Assembly (NCBI RefSeq): GCF_028640845.1
Contig: NC_080546.1
Location: 20,677,020-20,741,019 of the forward strand
Reading direction: 5' to 3'
DNA from: Ahaetulla prasina
Lineage: Eukaryota > Chordata > Lepidosauria > Squamata > Colubridae
Length of the DNA stretch: 64,000 bases
Below, in pieces: positions 22,063 through 31,973 of the stretch. Below the pieces are notes generated by a model. The model saw only the letters and a program-made list of their open reading frames with translations, was not told where the DNA came from and made no database searches. Each line of letters starts with the position of its first letter. Position 1 is the stretch's first letter. Position numbers and translations under genes: made by a program.

Positions 22063-22481
22063 CAGTGATGGTGAACCTTTTCGGCACCGAGTGCCCAAAC
22101 CAGAATGCGCGTGCATGTGTGTGTGTGTGGGCGCTGAAAACATAAAGACCAGCTAGCCGGCGTGCGCATGGCTGTTTTTTAGCTGTTTTTTAGGCCGTTT
22201 TCATGCTGTTTTTCAGCCGTTTTTCACCTGAAAACGACCTGAAAAATGGCCCAAAACTGGCCTGAAAATGGCCCAGAAAATGGCCTGGTTTGGGGCCATT
22301 TTGGGGCCATTTTTGGGACCATTTTCAGGCTGTTTTCTGGTGATCTGGCACCCATGAAGACCAGCTGGCCGGAATGCATGTGTACGTGGGAAACCAGAAG
22401 AGCAGCTGGTGACAGCGTGTGTGCCCACAGAGAGGGGGTCTGCAGGCCACCTCTGGCACGCATGCCATAGGTTCACCATCA
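22063..22481. mobile_element. hAT MITE, right tip missing
   Basis: It starts CAGTGATGGTGAACC and ends GCCATAGGTTCACCATCA, lacking the terminal CTG, which is replaced by the start of duplication copy 2. The interior is rich in inverted GGCCATTTT/AAAATGGCC motifs. Same family as 18132-18450. Confidence 0.75.
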
Positions 22482-22758
22482 ATTTTTTCCAGTTCTTTTT
22501 CTTCAACTCTGGCATCTCCTGGTACCGCAATATCAATAAATTGTACATTTCAGTATTATTATTATTATTATTTGCAAAAAAGAAAGAAGTATTTGTCCTA
22601 TGTAAACTAAACAATACTGTTGATAAGCAATGGGTTTGGATTATAAAGGTATTTTAGAGGCACTGGGTTGTTAGTATATCAATAGCTAAGTTCCTGTTTA
22701 TTTTGTGTGTTCCTAGTGAGAAGGATCAAATGCAAATGACTGTCTATAAAATGTAATT
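22482..22758. repeat. Local duplication, copy 2 of 2
   Basis: See copy 1 at 21264. This copy replaces the right tip of the hAT MITE and is followed by a 22-bp unique linker and another hAT element. Confidence 0.9.
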
Positions 22759-22780
22759 GTTATAAGGGGAAGGATCCAAC

Positions 22781-23829
22781 CAGGGGTGAAATGCTCCCGG
22801 ATCGGATGGGATAGCGCGATCCGGTAGCGATGATGGTTGCTGGTTCGGAGGACCGGTAGCAAAAATCCCTGGCCCCGCCCCCCTGCCTCTGCTGAGTCAC
22901 ACCATCTGCAGAGGTTTTTTTTTTTTACTTTTAAAAGCCGGTTTTGCTTCAGCCGAAACAGGCCTTTAAAAGTAAAAAAAAAGCCTTTGAGGATCCCGCG
23001 CCTCAGCTGAGACCGGCAGAGACTTTAAACTTTTTTTAAAAAAAATTTAAAGTCTCCTCTGCCAATCTCACTTGAGTTCCTCATCAGCAGAAGCTTACTT
23101 GTACTCTTACTTGTAGAAAACATGTTTTCTACAAATAAGAGTAGAGATTCTAAGGCACTTACCTGATTACTGATGAACGCATGGCTCTTTTTCCAGCCTG
23201 AAAGCAGTTTCAGTTTCAGCCAGACAGAATCAATCGCTCAGCTAATCTATTTCCTCGGTGATCAACTGGCTGGCTTTGCTGGCTGAGGAACTCTGGGATT
23301 TGAAGTCCAAAATAAAATAAAATAAAATAAAATAAAATAAAATAAAATAATAAAATAAAATAAAATAAAATAATAAAATAAAATAAAATAAAATAAAATA
23401 AAATAAAATAAAATAAAATAAAATATTTGTGCACCTTTCTGAGATTTGGTGTGTTTCTGTAGTGTTTCACTCTAACTACACAAACACACAAAATTTCAGA
23501 AAGCTGTATGTGGCATATTGTGTGTGTGTGTGTGTTAGTTGTGTGTGTGTAAAGTGTGAAAGTTGGTTTTTGAGCTTTTTGTGGCTATGTGAAGTGGTGA
23601 AGTGCACCTGCTTTTACATTGTGTGTGAGTCAGTTGTGTTGTGTTGTGTGTGTGTAAAGTGTGAAAGTTGGTTTTTGATACCTCTTATTGTTTTTTTATA
23701 CTTTGTTTATTATTTTTATTATTTATTGTTATTGGCCACGCCCACCCAGCCATCTGACCACCAAGCCACATCCACCAATTAAGCCACGCCCACAGAACTG
23801 GTAGGGAAAATTTTTAGATTTCACCCCTG
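22781..23829. mobile_element. hAT element, about 1.05 kb, non-coding
   Basis: CAGGGGTGAAATGCTCC at the left and GATTTCACCCCTG at the right. The interior holds three palindromes (22925-22980, 23018-23062, 23104-23147), an (AAAAT)n tract and TG-rich DNA. No transposase domain. Its left flank does not match its right flank, so it has no clean duplication of its own. Confidence 0.7.
23308..23426. repeat. (AAAAT)n microsatellite
   Basis: About 23 AAAAT/AATAAA units inside the hAT element. The minus-strand 91-codon frame over it is low-complexity translation. Confidence 0.95.
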
Positions 23830-23917
23830 ATGTAGGGTCTCCTGCTTAATCAAGGGTTTGGACTAGAAGACCTCCGAGGTCCCTTTCAGCTCTATTCTGA
23901 TTGATTGGTTGGTTGAT

Positions 23918-24030
23918 TTTGAATGATTGATTGATTGATTGATTCTACACTTAGTCCAAAAATTGTTTATTGACTTTGCCCTCCTGATTAAGCACAAGGG
24001 AAGGGAAGGGAAGGGAAGGGAAGGGAAGGA
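23918..24030. repeat. (GATT)n and (AAGGG)n microsatellites
   Basis: GATT units at 23924-23945 and six to seven AAGGG units at 23997-24029, just beyond the CR1 3' end. Confidence 0.85.
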
Positions 24031-25257
24031 ATGACTGAATATTGAAGGCAGTTAATGATTAATCCAACAGCATAAAGCAATGTTAACTGGTTTTTGCAAC
24101 AGAGCTGTAGTGTATTGCTTTAAAAGACCTTTGGCTTTGCGTGGAGAATATAATGTTTAATTAAGTCACTTGGCCATAAAGATAACCATGCAGAATATTT
24201 TAATGATTCATAAGTGCATTGTCAAAATTATATACTTAACTTTGCAAAGAACACCAACATTGGGATGTGGGGAGACAGATGAATCCAAGGCAGAAGGGAA
24301 CAGCTTTTCACCCCTTTACTGTGGCACGCTGTTTTTGTTTGTATATCAAAGTTATTCTTACAATTGTGGTTTGTGAACTGTTTCATTGCCATCTAGTGGT
24401 TTAAGTTCTGCATCAGCAGGATCTAGTTTTTGAACAGCAAAATCTGTCCTGCAAGTAGGGCTGCTTGAGCTGTAAATTCAACTGCAGATAATTTCAAAGA
24501 AAAATAACATTTTAAAGGATTAAATAGTGTGCTTTTGGGTTTCTGAAGGATTTCATTGGGTAGTTGAATAGGTAAGGTCTTTGAGTGATAGACTATTCAC
24601 CTATCATCCTTAAATAACATTCAGTAAAGGGTAATTTTGCACAGGGGGTGTGAATCCGAATTATATGACTTGATTTTCCAAGTTGTGAAGCAAATTCATC
24701 TTCTCTAGGAGATTTAATCAGGAATTCCAAATAGAATTGGTTTTCTTCAAATATTATAAAATAATTGATATCCTCCTTCACTATCTGATCTGTGTTACAT
24801 CTATATCATTTGTGACTTACGGTATTCATTTTGTAAACATAATCTTACTATTGCAATAATACAGTATTAGTAGCAACACACATTGATATTACCATTATCG
24901 TTTCTAAATTCTATTCTGGCAATGTATGCAACATTCCACAATGTAATCCCATTCTACATTTTTTGGAAGTAAATTCTGTTGCATTGAATGGTAATTCTTA
25001 AATATATTTTCAATAAAATGTGCATGTTCTTAATATCCTTAGCTTAGAAAGACAGTGAAGGAAGTGAGAGTGCTTTGGCTTTACTGAAGTATAGTGAATT
25101 AGACTGCTTTTTTATTTTTCTTAAATTTAGGCTCTTTCAAAATCGACTATGATTGAAAGATTGGGTTTTTTTAAAAAAATCTTTATTTATTGTTATCGTG
25201 GTTCATTACACAGTCAGCAGACTTTTACCTGGATTTGGCGTTTTTCTCCACCTTCCG
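24031..25257. other. No recognised feature
   Basis: Unassigned AT-rich DNA. Confidence 0.4.
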
Positions 25258-25515
25258 GTTTATTTATTTATTTCTTTGTCACAACAGTATATATAAGCAT
25301 AAGCAGGAAATAACTATATGATATATAAGCATAAATATAATCATAAGTATGTGATATCTATATGAAATTGAATACAATCAAAGGGAACATTAGGACAGGA
25401 ATGGCAGGCACGTTGGTGCTCTTATGCACGCCCCTTACAGACCTGTTAGGAATGGGGTGAGGTCAATAGTAGATAGTCTTTGGTTAAAGCTTTGGGGATT
25501 TTGGGAAAAGACCTG
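25258..25515 (-). mobile_element. Family B LINE, 3' end only
   Basis: It contains the minus-strand tail TTTATTTATTTCTTTGTCAC, the family B 3' UTR, and the last ORF codons (GAATGGGGTGAGGTCAATAG). The 5' cut lies near 25515. Confidence 0.85.
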
Positions 25516-25539
25516 GGATAGGCAGTTTTTAAAAAAATA

Positions 25540-27240
25540 ATATTAAAGAAATGGTCACAGGATGTAAGGTGTTCCAATTAAAGCTGCCTTTTACAATTGA
25601 TGAGTCGGGATTTTTGTCAATGCCAATGGTGTTGACTTGGTGATCCAAATGTTTTGAGATTGCACACAGGGCGTAAATTATTGTTAGTATTATCTTTGCT
25701 TTCTTTTGGCAGTTATCCTACTTCTATTTGCTGCAGATCTTTGTAATTTTCTCTGGTTCTTTCTCTTCCGTTCTGCTATTCCCAGGTGCTGCAATATCCA
25801 CTATCCAGTCTTCTTTGTGTTTTTATTGACAATTCTTAATTCTTGTGATGTTCTGTGGCAGATCTGTTTGAATTCTAAAGTCCCATAGCACTTTAGCTTC
25901 TTCACTTTCTAGTACTTCGACAAAGTGTTGTTGTTTTTTTCCGGTGAGATTAGTCTATCAGGGTAACCTGGTCTACACGATTATGGGATTGGGGCATGCT
26001 GCTTCTGCTTTCTTTGGATAGTACTTTGACTAGTTTGTGATCCTACCAGTTCTTGCTTGCAGGCAAGTGATTATTTATTCCAGAAAAAGGCTATGCACCA
26101 TTGTTGCTGCTTTGTCGTGCTGTCATTTGTAACCAGTCTGTACAAATTGCTTATCATAGCTAATTTGGTGATCCATTGTTTCTTCAGCTTCTTTGCAGAG
26201 GTTGCGTTTGCTGCCTTTTCAATTCTGGATTTATATGAATTTGTTTTTAAGGCTTGGTTTTGTGCAGCCAGTCTCTCTGCCTTTTCCTGTAGTTCAATTT
26301 TCCTGTTCTTAGCCATCGCCATTTCTTGTTATTTTTGCCTGCCAGTTGTTATTATTCTTTTTTAATTATACTGGCCATGTAATACTTTGCCTTAGCATGT
26401 TTCTTTCCTACTCTTTATTTGGTCTTCCTTATATAGCAATAGCACTTAGACTTATATACCACTTATATACTTATTAGACATTATATACATTATTACATAT
26501 ATACATTACTACAGTGCTTTACAGCCCTCTCTAACCAGTTTACAGAGTCAGCATCTTGCCTGCTCCCCCCCAAACACTCTTGGTCCTCATTTTACTGACC
26601 TCGAACAGATGGAAGGCTGAGTCAACCTTGAGCCTGGTGAGATTTGAATTGCCAAATTGCAGACAGCTGTCAGTCAGCAGAAGTAGCCTGCAGTACTGCA
26701 CTCTAACCACTGTGCCACTACAGCTCATATAGGCCAATTTGGTTTCTTTGGGATTTAGTAAGCTTTCATGCTATACCAGCTTCAGTGCATCTTTTCCACT
26801 GTTCTTCAAATATTCCTCCAGTGTCCTTTTTTCTTCTTCAACTGTCTGGTATACTTGAAACATTCTACATCCACCCATGCTCCCAGTTAGTAAAATCTGT
26901 CAAAATTGCACAGTGAATGAAGGGTATGATTCATTGCCATTATTTTTCTGGTTGTCCTATTCGCTTTTAGTTCTGCTTGAGTCCAGTCCACAATTCTAGC
27001 TGTGTATCTAATGATTGGAATTGTCCAGGTGTTAACCTTGATGTTATTTCTTCCACTGAATTTGGGCTTTAAGATATCCTTTACCACTGTGAATACCACA
27101 GTGTATTCACTGTAGCTTTCTTCTTGACTTCATTGTGCTTGATGTTGCCAACTTGAAGGATGAACTGGTATTTCCAATGATCTTCTTCATTCGGATTCCA
27201 GCAGGTCATATTTAAGTGCAAACTGGATTTTTACTGCACT
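25540..27240 (-). pseudogene. REL-endonuclease LINE (R4/Rex6-like), degenerate
   Basis: Reading the minus strand from 27240 down gives a GNIKHNEVKKK-like block, then PKFSGRNNIKVNTWTIPIIR and ARIVDWTQAEL. Next comes AQNQALKTNSYKSRIEKA near 26240. Near 25800 there is LWDFRIQTD and WIVDIAAPGN, then YALCAISKHLDH. This order (RT thumb, linker, REL-like endonuclease with PDI/DIA-PG core, C-terminal GALG block) fits R4-type LINEs. Many stops and frameshifts, and the endonuclease PD motif is damaged. A SINE is inserted at 26437-26723. Confidence 0.65.
26437..26723 (-). mobile_element. tRNA-derived SINE, full length
   Basis: Minus strand. The tail AGCAATAGCACTTAGACTTA lies at the left and the head (TAACCACTGTGCCACTACAG) at the right, with the middle GACTCAGCC…GAGGACC block between. 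A target duplication of 8 of 9 bases lies at 26428-26436 and 26724-26732. Confidence 0.85.
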
Positions 27241-27292
27241 CTTTTTAGTGTTAAAATCCTGTCTACCGCCTCAAAATTCAAATGCATATATA

Positions 27293-27641
27293 GGTAAAGG
27301 TTCCCCTTGCACATATGTGCTAGTCGTTCCCAACTCTAGAGGGCGGTGCTCATCTCCATTTCAAAGTCGAAGAGCCAGTGCTGTCCAAAGACATCTCCAT
27401 GGTCATGTGACCAGCATGGCTAAATGCCAAAGACACCCAGAACGCTGTTACCTTCCCACCAAAGGTGGTCCCTATTTTTCTACTTGCATTTTTTACGTGC
27501 TTTTGAGCTGCTAGGTTGGCAGAAGCTGGGACAAGTAATGGGAACTCACCCCGTTACATGGCACTAGGGATTTGAACCGCTGAACTGCCGACCTTTCTAT
27601 TGACAAGCTCAGCATCTTAGCCACTGAGCTACCGCATCCTT
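27293..27641 (-). mobile_element. tRNA-derived SINE, type 2, full length
   Basis: The minus-strand head ends GCTCAGCATCTTAGCCACTG. The body has GGTAAAGGTTCCCCTTGCAC, CGAAGAGCCAGTGCTGTCC and CACCAAAGGTGGTCCC. Same family as 44330 and 45661. The flanks AATGCATATAT and AATGTATATAT form a near-perfect target duplication. Confidence 0.85.
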
Positions 27642-27759
27642 AATGTATATATTGTATTGAGTTGAATTGTGTTTGGGGGGGGTGCACTGAGGGAGCTCAA
27701 CCAATCTCATTGCACATATATTGTGCACTGACAATAAGGATTTGAATTGAAAACATTAA

Positions 27760-28085
27760 GGGAATGGCTTGCCTTCAGAAATTGTGAGTGCTCCATCACT
27801 GCAAGTCTTCAAGAAGAGACTGGACAGCTATTTGTCTGGAGTGGTACCCTGTTTCCCCCAAAATAAGACATCCCCTGATAATAAGCCCAATCGGGCTTTT
27901 GAGAGCATGGCAATAAGGCCAAGGGCTAATTTCATGGTTCAAAAAAATATAAGACAGGGTCTTATTTTCGGGGAAACACGGTATAGGAGCCTATACCATC
28001 TTTCCCCAAAAAAAAGACCCATGCAAGGGCAGGCCATTGGACTAGAAGACCTCCAAGGTCCCTTCCAACTCTATTATTCTATGTT
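27760..28085 (+). mobile_element. CR1 LINE 3' end, split by a MITE
   Basis: The left part reads a GMACLQKL/VFKKRLDSYLSGV-like CR1 terminus. The right part is GGACTAGAAGACCTCCAAGG and ends TATTATTCTATG. The break is at a TA. Confidence 0.8.
27847..27981. mobile_element. TA-flanked MITE, 135 bp
   Basis: CCCTGTTTCCCCCAAAATAA and TCTTATTTTCGGGGAAACA ends, flanked by TA on both sides (27845-27846, 27982-27983). Same family as 54748-54853. Tc1/mariner-type by TA target; no coding capacity. Confidence 0.8.
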
Positions 28086-28251
28086 CTAAGAATGCACAAA
28101 AATCAAATCCTGGAAGCTTCTCAAAACCATCCAATTGAGAAAGTCACAAGTCCAGCCAAGAATGGTAATGCTGTGATGATAATGATCACACCAGTCCTTT
28201 TTTTGACCATCTCATTCACATCTCACTACAGTGAACCTCAATGTTTTAGAT

Positions 28252-28537
28252 CAGGGGTGTCAAACTCAAGGCCCAGGGGCTGGATCTGGCCCCCGGGGTG
28301 CTTAGATCTGGCCCTGGAAAGAACAAAGGAGTGGCCCTCCTGAGCTCCGTTTTCACTGGCAGAGGGTTGTAGGAGGCCGTCACAGCTGAAAACGGAGCTC
28401 AGGAGCTCGTTTTCACTGGCAGAGCGCTCAGGCCACCCCTACACAAGCAACGTCAAGCTCACCGCATCCACCCTGGCCCCCTGAGGTCAAACACAACCCT
28501 GATGTGGCCCTCAATGAAATTGAGTTTGACACCCCTG
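28252..28537. mobile_element. hAT MITE, 286 bp
   Basis: CAGGGGTGTCAAACTCAAG and TTGAGTTTGACACCCCTG ends. The 8-bp duplication matches at 7 of 8 (28244-28251 and 28538-28545) and has central TA. Confidence 0.92.
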
Positions 28538-28545
28538 TGTTAGAT

Positions 28546-29572
28546 TATGTTTCACACGTTTTCAAGAATACTTTTATATGTTGCATTCGCTGAAAAGACT
28601 CGTCTGTATGTGGTCTTCACTGAAAAAATTAAAATCAGACTTTTTTGGCCAAGTATTCTCTTGGCTTTGCAGATTATATTGCCTTGTTTCTTGTTTTTCT
28701 GTATCCTGCATGAGTCTTTTCTTGTGGCTACTTATTTGTAAGAACCTTTCTTTTCTTAGCACTAATAGCATCATGAGGTCTGAATATATAATGGATGAAG
28801 GTCATTCTTTATAAGAATTCTCTCAGTTTCTCAGTAGTTTAGCCTATCAATCTGCACGAGGCTTCTGAAAATGTCACCTTGCAAAACCATATGGTGTGCT
28901 TTGGCAGGAAATTAGAAAGAGCAAAAACAATTTGAGTACCAGGTCAGAAGATGGTTATTAATTTTCCATTTCTGACTTTGTTGACAGGGAGAACAATTCT
29001 ATCTTTTTTACCCAGAATGGAAGGAATAGAAACTTTAAAAAAAATGGATTATAATACGCCCACCTTAGTTGGCTTTTGTATTCAGTAGCACAAGAACCAG
29101 TGGGAGATTAATCATGGTTTAAGAGCAGAGAAAATATCTAAAACGGGGTTTAATGCAAGATGGAACCCCCCCCAAAAAAAAAGCTTAAAGGAAGAAATAC
29201 ATTATAGAAAACAAGTACAGAAAGGAATTATTTGGAATTAGTGCAGGAAGAGAAATTTTCTTTCCTTTTTTTCTGCCACTCCTTTTCAATTAGCTGAAAG
29301 AGAATTTAATTTAGAAATGATTCCGAAGGAGAGAAAAATTTGAGTGAAATTCTCATGAGTGAAAGTATTGTTCCAAAACATGATCCATTGTATTTCCCTC
29401 ACTACTTCCTCTCTGTCATTCCAAAACTCCATTAAATACTCGCCATGAATTCTTCCACTTCTTGTTGGTTTTTGTTCCTCCCTATGAGGGAATTCGTCTT
29501 TGAAATACTGCTGGAAACGTCATCTTTCCCCAGAAAAAAATCAGCATTAGCACCCACAAATATATTGAAATA
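28546..29572. other. No recognised feature
   Basis: Unassigned AT-rich DNA with short chance frames on both strands. Confidence 0.4.
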
Positions 29573-29852
29573 CAGGTAGTCCTTGATTTACAACTGCAAT
29601 TGAGCCCCAAATTTCTGTCGCTAAGTGAGACAATTGTTAAGTGAATTTTGCTTCTTTTTACAACCTTTTTTGCCACAGTGGTTAAGCAAATCATTGCGGT
29701 TGTTAAATTAGTAAAACTGTTGTTAAGTGGATCTGGCTTGTCAGAAGGTCGCAAAAGGTGATCACATGATCCCAGAATACCGCAAATGTCCTAAATATGA
29801 GTCAGAGTTTCCTGCCTAAACAGGGGGTTGGACCAGAAGACTTCAAAGGTAC

Positions 29853-30427
29853 TGTTGTGTCTTGCCCGCTCTCACAGCAGTCGGGGCCTTCTTATCTGCT
29901 CCCGAACATGGAGGAATGTATGCCTCCCGGCCCCAGTCCTGGCTCCATGCCCAGACAAGCTGAAGAGGAGGGGGCACCTCCCGGTCCCAGCCCTGGCTCC
30001 ATGCCCAAGCAGGCTGCAGAGGAGGGAGCACCCCCCGGCCCCAGCCCTGGCTCCATGCCCAGGCAAACGGAGCAGCTAGACCCCTCCCCCTCCTCCACAG
30101 CATGTGAGCCTGAGGAAAGTTTATTTCCAACAGCTGCTGATTGGAGTGACCCTCGCATCAGAAGACTGGATAGGCGGAGGCAACAGAAGGAAGGGAGGGG
30201 CAGGCCTTAATGAGTGCTGAGTCATGGAGCCACACCCCATGGCCTATATAAAGGATCTGCTTTCTGGCAGTCTCTGAGTCAGGCAAAGTCGAACTTATCT
30301 TGTTGAAGTCACTTTCTGGTCTCCTGCCTGCTCTGAGGACTTTGCTAGGACTTTGGGCAGAGCTGCAGAGGCAAGCCTGATTCGGATTTCCCTGACCCGG
30401 CCGTCAGCGGAGGAGTGGGACACGACA
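29853..30427 (+). mobile_element. Solo LTR, 575 bp
   Basis: TGTTGTGTC…GACACGACA ends form short inverted repeats with TG/CA tips. The target duplication GGTAC is exact (29848-29852 and 30428-30432). A TATATAAAGG box at about 30244-30253 marks the U3 promoter, with R-U5 downstream. U3 holds three GC-rich 54-bp tandem repeats. No internal region or second LTR remains, so it arose by LTR-LTR recombination. It comes from an endogenous LTR retroelement; retrovirus or gypsy type is not resolvable here. Confidence 0.88.
29926..30085. repeat. 54-bp tandem repeat in LTR U3, about 3 units
   Basis: Two full 54-bp units and one partial unit, each containing CCTGGCTCCATGCCCA and a GAGGAGGG(G/A)GCA end. 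54 is a multiple of three, which keeps the overlapping 137-codon frame open; that frame is not a gene. Confidence 0.9.
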
Positions 30428-30891
30428 GGTACCTTCCAACTCTGTTATTCTATTCTATTCTCGTTACCAAGCATATGGTATCCCCATGAGACCATGGGGA
30501 CGCTGCAACAGTCACAAGTGTGAAACACGATCATAAATCACTTTTTTCAGTGCCATTGTAACTTTGAACGGTCACTAAATGAACTGTTGCATGTCGAGGA
30601 TTACCTGTATTTCAAATAGCCGCTAATGCCTAGATCTACTTAAGAGCAGCAGCACTTCTATTAATGAGATGGATAGCTGCAGACTTGGATGATCAGCTGC
30701 TTAGCAGAAGAATATTCTGCACACCTAAAATATCAAAGTCTGGCATACGCTATGATTTTCTATTCATATCCCATTTTATATCACCAATAGCCCTGATTTA
30801 AACAAGGATGCTCATTATATAATGTTCACTATATAATGGTCTTGATCTCCATGGGCTGGCATGCATCACTCCTAAAAATTTAATGACTAAT

Positions 30892-31025
30892 AAAGGAAAA
30901 TATTTGCAGCACAGGGTCCTTGGTGTTCTCTGAGCTTGCTTGTTTTCTTGATGTTACCTAATTTGGGTAATGAAATGTCTGCAAGAAAACAAGCAAGCTC
31001 AGAGACCCCCACAAGGACCTCTCAC
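30892..31025 (+). mobile_element. Penelope-like fold-back unit with long stem
   Basis: It is flanked by a 15-bp target duplication with one mismatch (30877-30891 and 31026-31040). A perfect 23-bp inverted repeat (30928-30950 with 30982-31004) encloses the stem II and GAAATGTC part of the hammerhead-like core. Here the CTGATGA box has decayed to CTTGATG. The paired strands are exactly where hammerhead stem I would form. Confidence 0.65.
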
Positions 31026-31144
31026 AATTTAATGACTGATCAAGCACACAAGCAGATATAATGATGTGTGGGAAGGATTTGAGAGACAGGAGGGAGAGCC
31101 AAAGATCTGGCAATTGGCATGCAGAAGATAAGGAAAGGAAGTGA

Positions 31145-31615
31145 AAAATAGTTTCAGTCTTGCAATTTCCTGTCAGTGAGAACAATTCATCACTGGAACG
31201 GCTTGCCCCCAAGTTGTGGGTGCACCATCACTGGACATTTTTAAGAAGAATGTGGACAGTCCAGAATTGTGTAGGGCAGGGGTGTCAAACTCAATTTTAT
31301 TGAGGGCCGTATCAGGGCTGTGGTTGACCTTGTGGGGGGCTAAGGAGCCTGGGTGAGTATGGCCAACTGGGTAGGTGTGGCCAACTGGGTAGGCGTGGCT
31401 AGTTTGATACCACTCCCCAAACTGCTGGCATGTTTCCTCTTTGCATTAGGTAGACCAGGCCGAAGCCAAGCTGGCCTGATCTTTCCTCTTCACCTGCGAC
31501 CACATCGCAGCCCGGATTCGGCCCATGGGCCTTGAGTTTGACACCCTTGGTGTAGGGTGTCATGCTTGAGCAGAGATTGGACTAAAAGCATTCAGGGTTC
31601 CTTATTCTGTATTGT
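31145..31615 (+). mobile_element. CR1 3' end split by a hAT MITE
   Basis: The terminus (HHWNGLPPSCGCTIT-like, then FKKNVDSPEL) breaks at GTGTAGGG and resumes with TGTCATGCTTGAGCAGAGAT and GGACTAAAAGCATTC. The split falls at the same point of CR1 as at 22062. Confidence 0.75.
31277..31549. mobile_element. hAT MITE, 273 bp
   Basis: CAGGGGTGTCAAACTCAAT and CTTGAGTTTGACACCCTTG ends, with a perfect 8-bp duplication GTGTAGGG (31269-31276 and 31550-31557). Confidence 0.93.
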
Positions 31616-31920
31616 GTTAATGTAACCTTAAAATAAAGGTGGAGCTAATATTAATACTTAGCCCAGCTAATACACAAGGCTAACAGCAAGTAAGTAAGTA
31701 TTGCACAAGAACACATGCAAAAGTGCATTTGTATGCAAATGGGTAACTGTAGACAGGGGAAAAAAACCTATACCCAAAATAATGCCTTGGTTTCTTAAAT
31801 GGATTTTTTAAGAAGATGCAATTTTGTTGTATACATATATCCTGCCTAATTCCAGCTTTGTCGCCATGATATTTCTCGAATATTGATGAGCAAAAGAAAA
31901 ACAAAAGTAGTCAGTGCTCA
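31616..31920. other. No recognised feature
   Basis: Nothing assignable seen. Confidence 0.4.
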
Positions 31921-31942
31921 CATGTTATTTATTTATTTATTT

Positions 31943-31973
<31 letters not shown>

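Larger units (their letters stand above)
21658..23895 (+). pseudogene. CR1 LINE 3' part, split by about 1.8 kb of hAT-related DNA
   Basis: 21658-22062 encodes the CR1 C-terminus (GCRKEEGVNLFSKASEGRT, TMRTINQWNSLPSEVV, SHLSEMV). 23838-23895 resumes in the CR1 3' UTR (TCTCCTGCTTAATCAAGGG, GACCTCCGAGGTCCC). The break falls at GTATAGGG (22055-22062) and ATGTAGGG (23830-23837), a 6-of-8 target duplication. Confidence 0.8.
29807..30461 (+). mobile_element. CR1 3' end split by a solo LTR
   Basis: TTCCTGCCTAAACAGGGGGT…CTTCAAAGGTAC before the LTR and GGTACCTTCCAACTCTG then TTATTCTATTCTATTC after it. Without the LTR this is a continuous CR1 3' end. Confidence 0.85.
29573..30607 (-). mobile_element. 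Tigger-type MITE split by a CR1 that is itself split by a solo LTR
   Basis: CAGGTAGTCCTTGATTTAC at the left and GTCGAGGATTACCTG at the right, with TA on both sides (29571-29572 and 30608-30609). The halves 29573-29806 and 30462-30607 join into one ordinary copy. Confidence 0.85.

Noticed and set aside
29797..30210. 137-codon proline-rich frame with GPSPGSMP repeats
   Set aside because: It lies across a CR1/LTR junction and translates the LTR's 54-bp tandem repeat; the locus is a solo LTR with target duplication.
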